Positions 45,141 through 54,412 are shown, numbered from the stretch's first letter. The stretch is 56,928 bases of DNA from Enterobacterales bacterium (GCA_015654745.1 JAATGH010000231.1:1-56928), one strand, 5' to 3'. Numbers and translations are program-made. The notes: generated by a model from the sequence alone, not told the origin.

Positions 45141-45950
45141 TTAGATAAAGCTGTCGTCGTCATCGTTGAAGCCATCATTGGTGCCGAAGTCGTTATCGGC
45201 GCCAAAGCTGGTATCCGCGAAGTTATCATCGGCGAAGTTATCGTCGGTTCCCGCGCCGTTGTTCGCGACGTCAGTGTTGTTATTATCGAGGAAGCGGCTG
45301 CCCGGTACATCGTTAAAGGTATCCAGGTTATCGCTGGAAAAATCCTGGTTGGTCAGCGGATCGGTGGCGGCGTCCAGCGGCTGCTGGATAACGTTTACGA
45401 TTTCCTCCGGCCGGCTATTATGAAACATACCGGTGAGCATGTTGCCTAATACCATACCGCCCGCCACACCGGCCGCGGTTTGCAGCGCGCCGGCCATAAA
45501 ACCGCCGCCGCGCGCCGGTGCCTGGACCGGCGGCTGACCATATCCCTGGGCATAGCCGTTGTATCCCGGCTGTGGCGCCGGCTGGGCGCCATAGCCTCCG
45601 GCTGGGGGCTGCTGCTGCGGCTGATTATTCCACGCCGGCGCAGCCTGTGGTCGGCTTGCCTTGGCGGCGCCGCCGCCGAACAGATTGCTTAAAAAACCAC
45701 CGCTGGGCGCGGGCGCGTTTTTCAGTTCAGTGTTTTCCGCCTCCAGTTGCTGAACCTGCTGGTGCAGGCGCTTGAGGGCGGCTTCCTGGATAAGGATGGA
45801 TTGCGCCATATAATAGGGTGCGGCGGGCTGCAGGCGGATAAATTCCTGAATTTGACGATCCGCCCCGGCATCACGCGGCCCGGCTTGCTGCTCCGCCTGT
45901 TTCAAGCGCTGAAACAGACCCTCGATAAGACGTTGTTCTTCTGATTGCAT
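45141..45950 (-). CDS. DUF2076 domain-containing protein
   Basis: A 269-residue protein. The N-terminal domain MQSEEQRLIEGLFQRLKQAE...AAPYYMAQSILIQEAALKRL and a short coiled coil (HQQVQQLEAENTELKN) are characteristic of DUF2076, described as a periplasmic ligand-binding sensor family, though no signal peptide is seen here. The middle is a Pro/Gln/Gly/Tyr-rich low-complexity region. A hydrophobic Gly/Ala segment GGFMAGALQTAAGVAGGMVLGNML follows (shown in part of the family as a membrane-like stretch). The acidic tail repeats DDNFADTSFGADNDFG-like units. The function is unknown. Confidence 0.82.
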   Translation of the reverse strand: MQSEEQRLIEGLFQRLKQAEQQAGPRDAGADRQIQEFIRLQPAAPYYMAQSILIQEAALKRLHQQVQQLEAENTELKNAPAPSGGFLSNLFGGGAAKASRPQAAPAWNNQPQQQPPAGGYGAQPAPQPGYNGYAQGYGQPPVQAPARGGGFMAGALQTAAGVAGGMVLGNMLTGMFHNSRPEEIVNVIQQPLDAATDPLTNQDFSSDNLDTFNDVPGSRFLDNNNTDVANNGAGTDDNFADDNFADTSFGADNDFGTNDGFNDDDDSFI

Positions 45951-46208
45951 GACGTTGACCTTATTAAGTGTATATGTTCGCAGCGGGCTGCTTTTACTGT
46001 GACTTACTCAATATCGTTCCCTTAAATCTAGCCTGTTAATGGCCAATGAGGAAGATGGTCTGAGTAAAGGTTTTTAGAAAACTGTTACCAGTTTACACCG
46101 TTAGGGTTACATAATACTCCATTAAACTTTTGTTGATATAACACAACTTTATGTGCATCGGCGGGCGTTATGCTTTTCACCGGTTCTTAATTATGGTTGG
46201 AGGAGAAA

Positions 46209-46409
46209 ATGATTCAGGTTTATGACAGGAATCGCAATGCCATTATCCCCGGTCAGAAAGTGATGATTGCCGCGACCGGAGAGGTATCCATGGCCCGGGC
46301 CGTTCATGCGCAGGGATTATCGGCCGCAAAGGCTGAGCGCGCGCCCTGCGTCGAGATAAAAGATCACGCGGAACGTTTTGTTCCTTATGAACTGATCCGC
46401 CTGGCCTAA
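46209..46409 (+). CDS. Small conserved-looking cytosolic protein, unknown function
   Basis: A 66-residue protein without signal or membrane segment. It begins MIQVYDRNRNAIIPGQKVMIAATGEV and ends FVPYELIRLA, a small beta-rich pattern like KOW/SH3-type folds (bind-and-level phrase G-Q-K-V at a turn). AGGAG lies only four or five bases before the ATG, a close but strong ribosome site, and an intrinsic terminator follows 24 bp after the stop, so it is a self-contained transcription unit. I cannot assign a family. Confidence 0.7.
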   Translation: MIQVYDRNRNAIIPGQKVMIAATGEVSMARAVHAQGLSAAKAERAPCVEIKDHAERFVPYELIRLA

Positions 46410-46432
46410 GGTCGGCCGGTCGGCGTCTGATT

Positions 46433-46455
46433 AAAGCCGCGTAACGCGGCTTTTT
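46433..46455 (+). terminator. Intrinsic terminator
   Basis: AAAGCCGCG (46433-46441), loop TAA, CGCGGCTTT (46445-46453) with T-run to 46455. Nine pairs with a three-base loop; ends the 66-residue protein gene. Confidence 0.9.
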
Positions 46456-46566
46456 AGATAAAAACAGTTTTTGCCGATTCGTTTAGCTACCCGGGACGGA
46501 TGAACGTTTCTTTTGTGCTATATTTGCCGCCAAACCCTTTTGTCCATAGCCCAAGGGAGAATGTCC

Positions 46567-47226
46567 ATGGCGGAAGAACTCCATCGAACGGTACTGGTAC
46601 TGCCTCAAGGTGCCGATAAACTGCTGCTGCACTCCTGCTGTGCCCCTTGTTCTGGTGAAGTGATGGAGGCGCTGGGCGCATCCGGTATCGATTACACCCT
46701 CTTTTTCTACAACCCCAATATTCATCCACAGCGTGAATACCTGCTTCGCAAGGACGAAAATATTCGGTTTGCGAAAAAGCATCAGGTGCCGTTCGTGGAT
46801 GCCGATTATGACAGCGATAGCTGGTTTGCCCGGGTGAGGGGCATGGAACGTGAGCCTGAGCGCGGCGTTCGCTGCTCCCTATGTTTTGATATGCGCTTTG
46901 AGCGCACCGCGCTTTATGCCCATGAACACGGCTTTAGCGTGATATCCAGCTCTCTGGGAATCTCGCGTTGGAAAAATATGGACCAGATCAACAATAGCGG
47001 CCGGCGCGCGGCGGGTCATTATCCAGGCATGACCTATTGGGAATATAATTGGCGCAAAAAGGGCGGCGCGGCGCGCATGATTGACATCAGCAAACGGGAG
47101 GGCTTCTACCAGCAGGAATACTGTGGATGTATCTACTCGCTGCGTGACACTAATAAGCATCGTCGGGCTCAAGGAAGGGATATTATCCGTATCGGCCAGA
47201 CTTTTTACGGCGACGCGTCGCAATAA
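46567..47226 (+). CDS. queH: Epoxyqueuosine reductase QueH
   Basis: A 219-residue enzyme of the DUF208/QueH family, which reduces epoxyqueuosine to queuosine in tRNA, the last step of queuosine synthesis. It is the non-homologous alternative to QueG. Iron-sulfur and metal ligands are visible: [10 protein letters not shown] (Cys24, Cys25, Cys28), RCSLCFDMR (Cys103, Cys106), and the tail EYCGCIYS. It also has the family blocks [13 protein letters not shown] and [14 protein letters not shown] 46567 has GGGAG seven or eight bases upstream; an ATG two codons earlier is too close. Single gene. Confidence 0.92.
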   Translation: MAEELHRTVLVLPQGADKLLLHSCCAPCSGEVMEALGASGIDYTLFFYNPNIHPQREYLLRKDENIRFAKKHQVPFVDADYDSDSWFARVRGMEREPERGVRCSLCFDMRFERTALYAHEHGFSVISSSLGISRWKNMDQINNSGRRAAGHYPGMTYWEYNWRKKGGAARMIDISKREGFYQQEYCGCIYSLRDTNKHRRAQGRDIIRIGQTFYGDASQ

Positions 47227-47401
47227 ATTATTTCATAATAGTTGCCATCCAGATATTATCCCAAAGCGAAAAATATTAACATTTCGGCGACTATTAGCCA
47301 TCATAATTAATCTATTGCGGTTTGCGTTAACCTGGTTAGCGTCTTTATCCCTGTCACGCGCTGAACGGCCAAAATATAATGTTCTCTCATACCCGTTGGC
47401 G

Positions 47402-47432
47402 GGCATTTCATTCCCGCTTAGCGGTATCTCGT
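47402..47432 (+). promoter_or_regulatory. YpdB-type activator site upstream of yhjX
   Basis: GGCATTTCAT (47402-47411), eleven bases, then GGTATCTCGT (47423-47432). The published E. coli YpdB motif, as I remember it, is a direct repeat of GGCATTTCAT spaced by about eleven bases in front of yhjX. Here the first repeat is perfect and the second matches at seven of ten. A -10-like TATAGT lies at 47466-47471 with no good -35, as expected for an activator-dependent promoter. Confidence 0.75.
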
Positions 47433-47533
47433 TCCTTATTTCGCCTCATCCCATCGCCCTTCCCATATAGTAAAGCCAATAAACCCGAACGCCGGGCATC
47501 AAATTTTCCAGAATAGTTAATGCGAGGCAGCAC

Positions 47534-48739
47534 ATGAATACTCAACGTCATAATCGTATGCGGTGGCTCACGCTTTTTGGCACCATCGTGACGCAATTCG
47601 CCTTGGGATCGGTTTATACCTGGAGTTTATTTAATGGCCCATTGGCGGACAAACTGCATCAGCCCGTTAGCCAAATCGCCTTTGCCTTTGGGCTGTTAAG
47701 CTTGGCACTGGCGGTGGCGTCATCGGTGGCCGGTAAATTCCAGGATCGGTTTGGCGTGCGCAACGTGACTCTCGGCGCGGGCCTGCTGCTTGGCGTCGGA
47801 TTTTGCCTGACGGCCTATGCCAGCAATCTGGTTATGCTTTGGGTTTGCGCTGGATTGCTGGTGGGATTTGCCGATGGCATTGGCTATTTAATGACCTTGT
47901 CCAACTGCGTAAAATGGTTCCCGGAACGAAAGGGCGTTATTTCCGCCTGCGCTATTGGCGCCTACGGTTTAGGCAGCCTGGGATTCAAATATATTAATAG
48001 CCAACTGCTGGCGCACCACAGTCTGGCGCTCACCTTTGAACTCTGGGGCCTGATAGCGATGCTGATGGTGATGGCGGGCGGACTGTTGATGAAGGACGCC
48101 CCGGTGCAACAGGTGGTAAAGGCTCGCGCCGTACACGACTTTTCGCTGGCAGAATGCGTACGCATGCCACAATACTGGCTGCTGGCCATGATGTTTTTAA
48201 CCGCCTGTATGAGCGGGTTATATGTTATCGGTGTGGCGAAAGATATTGGTGAAAGTCTGGTGCATATGACGCCTGCGGCGGCGGCTAATGCGGTGACCAT
48301 TATCGCGGTGGCTAACCTAGGCGGCCGGCTGGTGCTGGGTGTTCTTTCGGATAGAATGTCGCGCATCCGGGTGATCTCCCTCGCGCAGGTTGTCTCTCTG
48401 ATCGGTATGGCATCACTGCTGTTCACCCACCTCAATCCTGCGCTATTCTTTATCTCGATTGCCTGTATTGCTTTTAGCTTTGGCGGCACTATTACGGTAT
48501 ATCCCTCACTGGTAAGTGACTTCTTTGGGTTGAATAATCTGACTAAGAATTACGGTGTGATTTATTTGGGTTTTGGCGTCGGTAGCATCATCGGTTCCAT
48601 CGTAGCGTCGCTGTTCGGTGGATTCCTGGTGACATTTCATTTAATCCTGGTGCTCTTGGCCGTTTCGCTAATCATCTCATTGACGCTCCGCCAACCTGGC
48701 GAAAAGGGGCCGATGAAACTGCAGACCGCGGTTAAATAA
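47534..48739 (+). CDS. yhjX: YhjX-type MFS transporter (pyruvate-inducible)
   Basis: A 401-residue twelve-helix permease of the oxalate/formate-like MFS branch, close to E. coli YhjX (402) throughout: MRWLTLFGTIVTQFALGSVY, LSNCVKWFPERKG, CMSGLYVIGVAKDI, FFGLNNLTKNYGVIYLGFG. In E. coli it is the main target of the pyruvate-sensing YpdA/YpdB system and has been proposed to import pyruvate or a related acid. GAGG is six bases before the ATG. A direct-repeat YpdB-like site lies about 100 bp upstream, supporting conserved control. Single gene. Confidence 0.92.
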   Translation: MNTQRHNRMRWLTLFGTIVTQFALGSVYTWSLFNGPLADKLHQPVSQIAFAFGLLSLALAVASSVAGKFQDRFGVRNVTLGAGLLLGVGFCLTAYASNLVMLWVCAGLLVGFADGIGYLMTLSNCVKWFPERKGVISACAIGAYGLGSLGFKYINSQLLAHHSLALTFELWGLIAMLMVMAGGLLMKDAPVQQVVKARAVHDFSLAECVRMPQYWLLAMMFLTACMSGLYVIGVAKDIGESLVHMTPAAAANAVTIIAVANLGGRLVLGVLSDRMSRIRVISLAQVVSLIGMASLLFTHLNPALFFISIACIAFSFGGTITVYPSLVSDFFGLNNLTKNYGVIYLGFGVGSIIGSIVASLFGGFLVTFHLILVLLAVSLIISLTLRQPGEKGPMKLQTAVK

Positions 48740-48950
48740 GTCTCATCCAAAACCGGTAGTTTTCCCTCGCGGCACGGCCGTGGGGGATGATCACCACAGC
48801 CTGTGATCCCCTATTGTTTATCTGCCCATCCGTTAACATCGTTACCCTTTGCTCTAAAGTGGGGCGCGCCCTTCACAGCCAGCTAATTGCTGCTAGGCTT
48901 ATTCATAGTACTTCTGATCGTATGGTCTTTTAAACAAGAAGGAGTATCTC

Positions 48951-50489
48951 GTGGCCTACCAAAAAGTAATGTCGTTAACCGCGTTGGAGGAAATGGAACC
49001 GAAAAAAATCAAGGTAAACGACACTGATATCCTGCTGATCAAACAAGGAGGACGGGTGTTCGCCCTGGAGGCCACGTGTCCCCATTCTGGCGCCCCGTTG
49101 GAGAAAGGCGCGTTATGCGAAGGGAAACTGGTCTGCCCCTGGCATAAATCGGTGTTCTCCCTTGAGCGGGGCGAACTGTGCGAACCGCCATCCCTGCGAT
49201 CATTGCGGCATTATCCGGTCAATATCGAGCAAGGATCTATCTGGGTGGACGCGCGGGCTACCGCCGACGAGAAGCCCATCGCCGAACCCGGGAAGGGCGA
49301 TGCCTTGGTGGTTTTGGGCACCGGTGCCGGCGGCAGCGCCGCGCTTAAGGCCTTAAGGGAGAAAGGCTATACCGGCCGGCTTGTGGCGATCGAGCGTGAG
49401 AAGCAGGCGCCCTATGACCGGACGGCCTTATCGAAATTTGTCCCGCAGGGAGACATGGATATTAACGATGTGCCATCTTTGATTGATGAGACATTTTACC
49501 AACGGCAACACATCGAACGTATCACCGGTAATGTTGAGGAATTAAATACCCAGCGGCATCAACTGCGGCTGGAGAATGGCCAAGTCATCGCCTACCGCCG
49601 GCTATTACTGGCTACCGGCGGTATTCCCCAGCGCCCAGACCTGCCTGGCAAGGCGTTACGAGGTATTCAGGTTTTACGCAGTTGGGAACAGGCCGCCACG
49701 TTGGTGGACAGCGTTGTAAAGCGGCATCATTTACTGATTATCGGCAACAGTTTTATCGGTATGGAGGTGGCGGCGGCGTTTCGCAAACAGAATATTGCTG
49801 TCACTGTGGTCAGTAAAAACCCGCTGCCTTTTCAAAAACAGTTCGGTGACGAATTGGCAACGTTCTTTCGCCGCCGCCATGAGCAAAACGGCGTCAAATT
49901 TGTTGAGGGTGAGCCAGCCGCGTTTATCGGCGAGCGAAAGGTGGAAGCCGTGGCGCTGACCGATGGTCGTAAGATCCCGGCGGATGTGGTGTTACTGGCG
50001 ACGGGCGTGGCGCCGGCTACCGGCTTTATCCATGATCTGCCGCTAAATGATGATGGCAGCGTAACCGTGGACAGTTCAATGTTGGTTGGCCGGGACGTTT
50101 ATGCTATTGGTGATATCGCTACCTTCCCGCTTAAGAATAAACCGACCCGCATAGAACATTGGCGCGTTGCCCAGCAACATGGGCGCATTGCCGCCGCCGC
50201 CATGGCCGGCCATGGCGAAACATATGATGTGGTGCCGTTTTTTTGGACACAGCAGTATGGTGTGCGTTACGAATATCTCGGCCATGCGCAACAGTGGGAT
50301 ACCATTGATATCGTGGGCTCGCCGGATGATGATGATTTTGTCGCCCTGTTTGGCTTGGAAAAGCAACTGGTGGCGGTGGTCAGCACCGGGCGCATGCGCA
50401 CAACCGGTACATTATTGATTAAAATGGACCGTCCTCTGGCGTTGCAGGATGCCCTTCGGATAGTCGACAGTACGGTCGAACCAGAGTAG
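48951..50489 (+). CDS. Rieske-domain FAD/NAD(P)H oxidoreductase (AIFL-like)
   Basis: A 512-residue fusion of an N-terminal Rieske [2Fe-2S] domain and a pyridine-nucleotide disulfide oxidoreductase. Rieske ligands are Cys43 and His45 (CPHSGAPL) and Cys62 and His65 (CPWHKSVF). The flavin part starts with ALVVLGTGAGGSAALKALRE, has a second GxGxxG-type site at LLIIGNSFIGMEVAAAF and the FAD-closing VYAIGDIATFP. This is the layout of AIFL-type proteins and of ferredoxin reductases of Rieske oxygenases, but no oxygenase is adjacent. The partner is unknown. GTG start with AAGGAG seven bases upstream. A terminator follows. Confidence 0.88.
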   Translation: MAYQKVMSLTALEEMEPKKIKVNDTDILLIKQGGRVFALEATCPHSGAPLEKGALCEGKLVCPWHKSVFSLERGELCEPPSLRSLRHYPVNIEQGSIWVDARATADEKPIAEPGKGDALVVLGTGAGGSAALKALREKGYTGRLVAIEREKQAPYDRTALSKFVPQGDMDINDVPSLIDETFYQRQHIERITGNVEELNTQRHQLRLENGQVIAYRRLLLATGGIPQRPDLPGKALRGIQVLRSWEQAATLVDSVVKRHHLLIIGNSFIGMEVAAAFRKQNIAVTVVSKNPLPFQKQFGDELATFFRRRHEQNGVKFVEGEPAAFIGERKVEAVALTDGRKIPADVVLLATGVAPATGFIHDLPLNDDGSVTVDSSMLVGRDVYAIGDIATFPLKNKPTRIEHWRVAQQHGRIAAAAMAGHGETYDVVPFFWTQQYGVRYEYLGHAQQWDTIDIVGSPDDDDFVALFGLEKQLVAVVSTGRMRTTGTLLIKMDRPLALQDALRIVDSTVEPE

Positions 50490-50531
50490 CCGTTCTGCGC
50501 TAGCCCGCTCTCTATCTTATCCCCTAAATAG

Positions 50532-50564
50532 CCGCGCTATTGTCTGAAAGCGCGGTATTTTTTT
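50532..50564 (+). terminator. Intrinsic terminator after the Rieske/FAD gene
   Basis: CCGCGCT (50532-50538), ten-base loop, AGCGCGG (50549-50555), then TATTTTTTT. It begins 43 bp after the stop. The rest of the 327-bp gap to aroL (50565-50816) holds no gene I can support; the aroL frame is open upstream to 50700 but that part is not AroL-like. Confidence 0.75.
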
Positions 50565-50816
50565 CCTATGGTAGGGACAACCCTATCAAAATAGGGTATT
50601 TAATGATCTAGGCTGTCGCCCCCGCTTTTTCGTCAGGCGAGCATCTGCTTTTTACCTCATGGCAAGCACGCCCGTTAGTGCCCGCAGGCTGTCGATGATA
50701 TGATGCGCAGCGCGATATGGCAGGCCGTTTCCAAGGGCATCGGCGCCGGCCTGTTGGCGCTGGGCAAAGAGAGTAATTTAACGATTGAAACGGGTAAACA
50801 AAAGGATATGCAGTTA

Positions 50817-51347
50817 ATGACACAGCCCATTTTTATGGTTGGCGCTAGGGGTTGCGGTAAAACCACGGTCGGTCAGGTGTTGGCCCTGGCGCTTGGGTAT
50901 GAATTTACCGATACCGATGAAATGTTGTTGCGCACTACCGGCCAAAGTGTGGCGCAAATCGTCGAGCGTGAAGGATGGGCGGGTTTTCGGGCGAAAGAGA
51001 GCGAAATTTTGCAAAGTGTCACCGGCGCGCACAAGGTGATAGCCACTGGCGGCGGTATTGTCCTCGCGGCAGGCAATCGAGAGTTTATGCATGCCAGCGG
51101 TACGGTGATATATCTGCATGCTCCCGCGAACGTATTGGCGCGGCGACTTGAAGCCTTTCCGGAGGAAGATCAGCGCCCCAGTCTCACCGGACGCCCCATA
51201 GCCGAGGAAATTGCCGAAATCTTGTTGGCACGCGAAGCATTGTATCAAGATGCCGCGCATTTCGTGCTTGATGCCACCCTGTCGCCCGATGACGTCGCCG
51301 CCGCGATTGTCCGGCAACTGCAGCCTCAACGCCAATTGGGTGGCTGA
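50817..51347 (+). CDS. aroL: Shikimate kinase II
   Basis: Phosphorylates shikimate in the chorismate pathway. The 176-residue product starts MTQPIFMVGARGCGKTTVGQ, as in E. coli AroL (174), with the P-loop GARGCGKTT at residues 9-17. It continues with TDTDEMLLRTTGQ, IVEREGWAGFRAKE, the shikimate-site VIATGGGIVL and the lid EEDQRPSLTGRP. I set the start by this homology; the frame extends 39 codons further up. AGGA lies about ten bases upstream. In E. coli aroL is TyrR/TrpR-regulated; I do not see a convincing TyrR box here. It is followed by yaiA. Confidence 0.95.
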   Translation: MTQPIFMVGARGCGKTTVGQVLALALGYEFTDTDEMLLRTTGQSVAQIVEREGWAGFRAKESEILQSVTGAHKVIATGGGIVLAAGNREFMHASGTVIYLHAPANVLARRLEAFPEEDQRPSLTGRPIAEEIAEILLAREALYQDAAHFVLDATLSPDDVAAAIVRQLQPQRQLGG

Positions 51348-51354
51348 GGGGCCG

Positions 51355-51385
51355 TTGAGCACAGCCCGGCGCCTTGAACTATAAT
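51355..51385 (+). promoter_or_regulatory. Candidate yaiA promoter
   Basis: TTGAGC (51355-51360), a 19-base spacer and a perfect -10 TATAAT (51380-51385), 35 bp before the yaiA start. The long spacer weakens the call. Confidence 0.35.
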
Positions 51386-51419
51386 AATCTGACCAAGTCA
51401 CTCTATAGGGAATGATGTT

Positions 51420-51611
51420 ATGGCGAGTAAACCCCCTTATCCACGTGAAGCGCATATTGTGCAAACAGAGAAAGGCCTGCCGGGCAAAACCAAGCAAGTG
51501 TTCGAACTTCGAGCCGATCATCCGAAGCCGAATACCCTCATCAGTGAACACGATAGCGAGCAGGAAGCGCAGGATGCGAAACAGCGTTATCAAGGTGTAG
51601 AAAAAGACTGA
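51420..51611 (+). CDS. yaiA: YaiA protein
   Basis: A 63-residue conserved protein identical in length to E. coli Yai[47 protein letters not shown]. The function is unknown. It lies 72 bp after aroL, as in E. coli, where aroL-yaiA-aroM form a TyrR-controlled unit; here aroM is absent. AGGGA is eight bases before the ATG. Confidence 0.93.
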   Translation: MASKPPYPREAHIVQTEKGLPGKTKQVFELRADHPKPNTLISEHDSEQEAQDAKQRYQGVEKD

Positions 51612-51642
51612 CTGCCCGCAACGTGACGTCTATCGGGTATCG

Positions 51643-51682
51643 CCCCAACGCCATTCCACAATCTGTGTGCGCACCGTTGGGG
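51643..51682 (+). other. Inverted repeat between yaiA and ppnP
   Basis: CCCCAACG (51643-51650) and CGTTGGGG (51675-51682) pair perfectly over eight bases with a 24-base loop, about 30 bp after the yaiA stop. No T-run follows. It could be an atypical transcription end or a scar where aroM stood; neither can be shown. Confidence 0.4.
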
Positions 51683-51836
51683 TCCTGGCGGGTTAATTTC
51701 AATTTATCTCATCTTTTCTGACCCAACCTATTCATTCTGCTTTCAGCCCCTCATTTTTCCGCAATAAAGCGTGACAAATCAATGATTCGCCTTTTACTAT
51801 GAATGACTGACATTATTATCGTAAAGGAATAGATTT

Positions 51837-52127
51837 ATGCTGAACGTTAATGAGTATTTTGCCGGGAAAGTAAAGTCCATCGGGTTTGATTCCTCCAGCA
51901 TTGGCCGTGCCAGCGTCGGAGTGATGGAAGCCGGCGAATACACGTTCACCACGGCCCTGCCCGAGGAGATGACCGTGTTAAACGGCGCGTTGCGGGTATT
52001 ATTACCGGGTTCCCATGACTGGCAGGTTTTTATGCCGGGCGAGGTGTTTTTTGTGCCGGCTAAAAGTGAATTTATCCTACAGGTGGCGGAAGCCAGCGCC
52101 TATCTGTGCAAATATTTAAGCAAATGA
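51837..52127 (+). CDS. ppnP: Pyrimidine/purine nucleoside phosphorylase PpnP
   Basis: A 96-residue single-domain cupin (E. coli YaiE/PpnP, 94) that phosphorolyses several nucleosides to base and ribose 1-phosphate. It matches along its length: [60 protein letters not shown], ending YLCKYL. AAGGA lies nine bases before the ATG. It is convergent with rdgC, as in E. coli. Confidence 0.95.
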   Translation: MLNVNEYFAGKVKSIGFDSSSIGRASVGVMEAGEYTFTTALPEEMTVLNGALRVLLPGSHDWQVFMPGEVFFVPAKSEFILQVAEASAYLCKYLSK

Positions 52128-52134
52128 TTTTTCC

Positions 52135-52166
52135 CCAGGGGCGCCCGCTGTAGCGCGCCTCTGGGC
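52135..52166. other. G/C-rich hairpin between convergent ppnP and rdgC
   Basis: CCCAGGGGCGC (52135-52145) pairs with GCGCCTCTGGG (52156-52166) with one mismatch over eleven bases. It begins eight bases after the ppnP stop. No U-tract follows on either strand, so it may act as a Rho-independent-like barrier or an RNA 3' stabiliser for both genes. Confidence 0.5.
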
Positions 52167-52217
52167 GGTATTCCGCCACGCCGTCACGGATCGTTGCGGG
52201 GTACCGCCAACCTGCCG

Positions 52218-53129
52218 TCAGCGCTGGGCTTCGCCACCCAGGGCGAGGATTAATTGCTCAATCAATCCCGCGAGCTCGCCGGTCATCAGGATAAAATCAG
52301 CATCGAAGCGTTGGGCATAATCCTCCCGATCGATATCATCGTTTTGTTCGCGTAGCGTATCGGAAAACTTAAGCCTTTTCAGGGTGGCGTCGTCGGCCAG
52401 AATAAATTGAATCCGTTCCTGCCAATCCAGCGCCAGTTTAGTTACTACCTTACCGGCTTCAATATGCGCGGCGATTTCATCACTGGCCAGATCTTGCTTT
52501 TTGCAGCGGATAATGCCGCCATCTTCCAGCAAGGCTTTTAACTCGGCCTCATCCTGTATCTGGAATTCCGCCGGAGGCTCGCCGCCGCGCACCCATTGCG
52601 TCAGGGTAAGCTCGATGGGATTTTCCAGCGTCAAGGGGACCACCGGCAGCGAGCCGAGGGATTTACGCAACAACGCCAGGGCATCTTCCGCTTTTTTGGC
52701 GCTGGCGGCATCGACAATCACCAGGCTGCGCACGGTATCCAGCCAGATAAAGGTTTGGCTAAAGCGGCTGAATGCGCGCGGCATCAGGCTAAACAGCACT
52801 TCATCTTTAAGCGCGTCTTTTTCCGTTTTACGCAATTTGCGGCTTTGATCGTTTTCCAACTGTTCAATCTTGCCCTGCAATTCCTGTTTTATGACCGAGG
52901 ACGGCAAGATTTTTTCTTCTTTACGCACGCAAATCAAAATTTGGTCGTTGACGGCATGGGTCAAGGCCTGGCTCTTATCACCCAGCGGCGATACCCAGCC
53001 GGACTTGGCCATATCCTGGCTACCGCAGGGAGTGTACGCGGCGCCGGCCAGCTGTTTTTCCATTTCTTCCGCCGAGAACGCGATCTCGCGATTTAAGCGG
53101 TAAATCATGATATTTTTGAACCAAAACAT
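52218..53129 (-). CDS. rdgC: Recombination-associated protein RdgC
   Basis: Ring-shaped DNA-binding protein that modulates RecA activity and replication restart. With the start [16 protein letters not shown] the protein has 303 residues, exactly the E. coli length. Shared blocks are [68 protein letters not shown] and [18 protein letters not shown]. An ATG eight codons upstream is in frame, but homology favours 53129. The E. coli neighbours mak and araJ are absent. Confidence 0.96.
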   Translation of the reverse strand: MFWFKNIMIYRLNREIAFSAEEMEKQLAGAAYTPCGSQDMAKSGWVSPLGDKSQALTHAVNDQILICVRKEEKILPSSVIKQELQGKIEQLENDQSRKLRKTEKDALKDEVLFSLMPRAFSRFSQTFIWLDTVRSLVIVDAASAKKAEDALALLRKSLGSLPVVPLTLENPIELTLTQWVRGGEPPAEFQIQDEAELKALLEDGGIIRCKKQDLASDEIAAHIEAGKVVTKLALDWQERIQFILADDATLKRLKFSDTLREQNDDIDREDYAQRFDADFILMTGELAGLIEQLILALGGEAQR

Positions 53130-53380
53130 AATGTTATATCCCTGACCGGGCACGCCTGCACGCGCGCGGGTTAATCATACGCAGCGCGCATGATAGCGCA
53201 TTGGAAGAGTAAAATCGGCAAGGATTTTTCTGGTTTTATAATGAATTATATCTAAACATAATTTCTTTATTATTTAATTAAAATTAATTTTGTAATTTTT
53301 ACATTCTTGTAATGATGAAAACATCCACTAAATTAATGTTGTAGCCTGTCGCTACAGGGGAGAAAATAAGGAGAAATTTT

Positions 53381-54412
53381 ATGGAAACGCATGCTATTAA
53401 CGCCAAGCCTCGGGTTATTTCCTGGGGTGCTATTATTGGTGGGGTTATTACCGTATTGGCATTATCTATTTTACTTTCTATATTAGGAACGGGGTTCGGG
53501 CTGACTATGGTGGACCCTTATTCCGACCAGCCGGCGGCGGGGGTCGGGAAGGCGATCAGCCTCTGGTCTTTTATTTCCGTGCTGATTAGCCTGGCGGTGG
53601 GGGGCTTGGTGGCCGGCCGGTTGGCCGGGGCGGCGGGAACCAGTCATGGATTCCTGGTTTGGGCTACGTCGCTAATAATAGCCATCATTATTAGCGGTAT
53701 GCTTATTGGCGGCGCGCTAAAGGCGGCGGGCAATATGGTCGGCTCCATTGCGTCGGCAACCGGCGGCGTCGTTGCCAGCGTCGCGTCCTCTATGGCGGGA
53801 TCGGGAGATGACATGCGCAACATGCTCGATAGCACGTTGGGACAGGCGGGGGAAAATGGGGGTCTACCTGCCGATCAAACGCCAAAAAATATATTGGTCG
53901 CGCTGCAAAATAGTCAAGTGGAGGCATTGCGACCGGATTACTTATCAAAACAAATGGCAGCAACCCGGGATGATGTACAGTCGGCGATCGGGGCTATCAT
54001 GAAAGCGCCGGATTCATTGGATTCCGAGATGGATCGCCTGACCGCGAAACTTAAACAGCGGACCGATAGCATATCAGCCGACATTAAACGTGAGGACGTG
54101 CGCCAGGCGCTGACCGAGAATACCCGTATGAGCCCGGAAGAGGTTAACCAGGCAACGGAGAGCGTTATCAAGAGCAAGCAGCAGATGACAAATGAGGTCA
54201 AGCAGCGTTTAGAGGCGCTTGAGCAGCAAGTAGCACGGGCCAAGACCAGCGTGCGCGATATGAAGGAGCGGGCCAAACAGCAAGCGGATGTCGCCGCCAA
54301 GGCGATGGCCACCTCGGCATTATGGTCATTTTTCGCTTTACTGCTTGGCGCCGTGGTGAGCGCGCTGTGCGGATGGTGGGGCGTCAGAACGGCTCATCGG
54401 TTTTACTTCTAA
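53381..54412 (+). CDS. Membrane protein with coiled-coil core, unknown function
   Basis: A 343-residue protein I cannot name with certainty. Three N-terminal transmembrane segments (about 13-40, 60-85 and 91-115) include ISWGAIIGGVITVLALSILL and the Gly-rich IISGMLIGGALKAAGNMVG. A soluble stretch of about 170 residues rich in Gln, Lys, Ala and Glu follows, predicted as long helices (AEELKQ-like heptads in KQQMTNEVKQRLEALEQQVA). One C-terminal segment near 310-335 (LWSFFALLLGAVVSALCGWW) closes it. Relatives are sometimes labelled CAP-Gly or YrzE-like without evidence. AAGGAG lies eight bases before the ATG, and the gene occupies the position of mak/araJ between rdgC and sbcC. Confidence 0.65.
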   Translation: METHAINAKPRVISWGAIIGGVITVLALSILLSILGTGFGLTMVDPYSDQPAAGVGKAISLWSFISVLISLAVGGLVAGRLAGAAGTSHGFLVWATSLIIAIIISGMLIGGALKAAGNMVGSIASATGGVVASVASSMAGSGDDMRNMLDSTLGQAGENGGLPADQTPKNILVALQNSQVEALRPDYLSKQMAATRDDVQSAIGAIMKAPDSLDSEMDRLTAKLKQRTDSISADIKREDVRQALTENTRMSPEEVNQATESVIKSKQQMTNEVKQRLEALEQQVARAKTSVRDMKERAKQQADVAAKAMATSALWSFFALLLGAVVSALCGWWGVRTAHRFYF

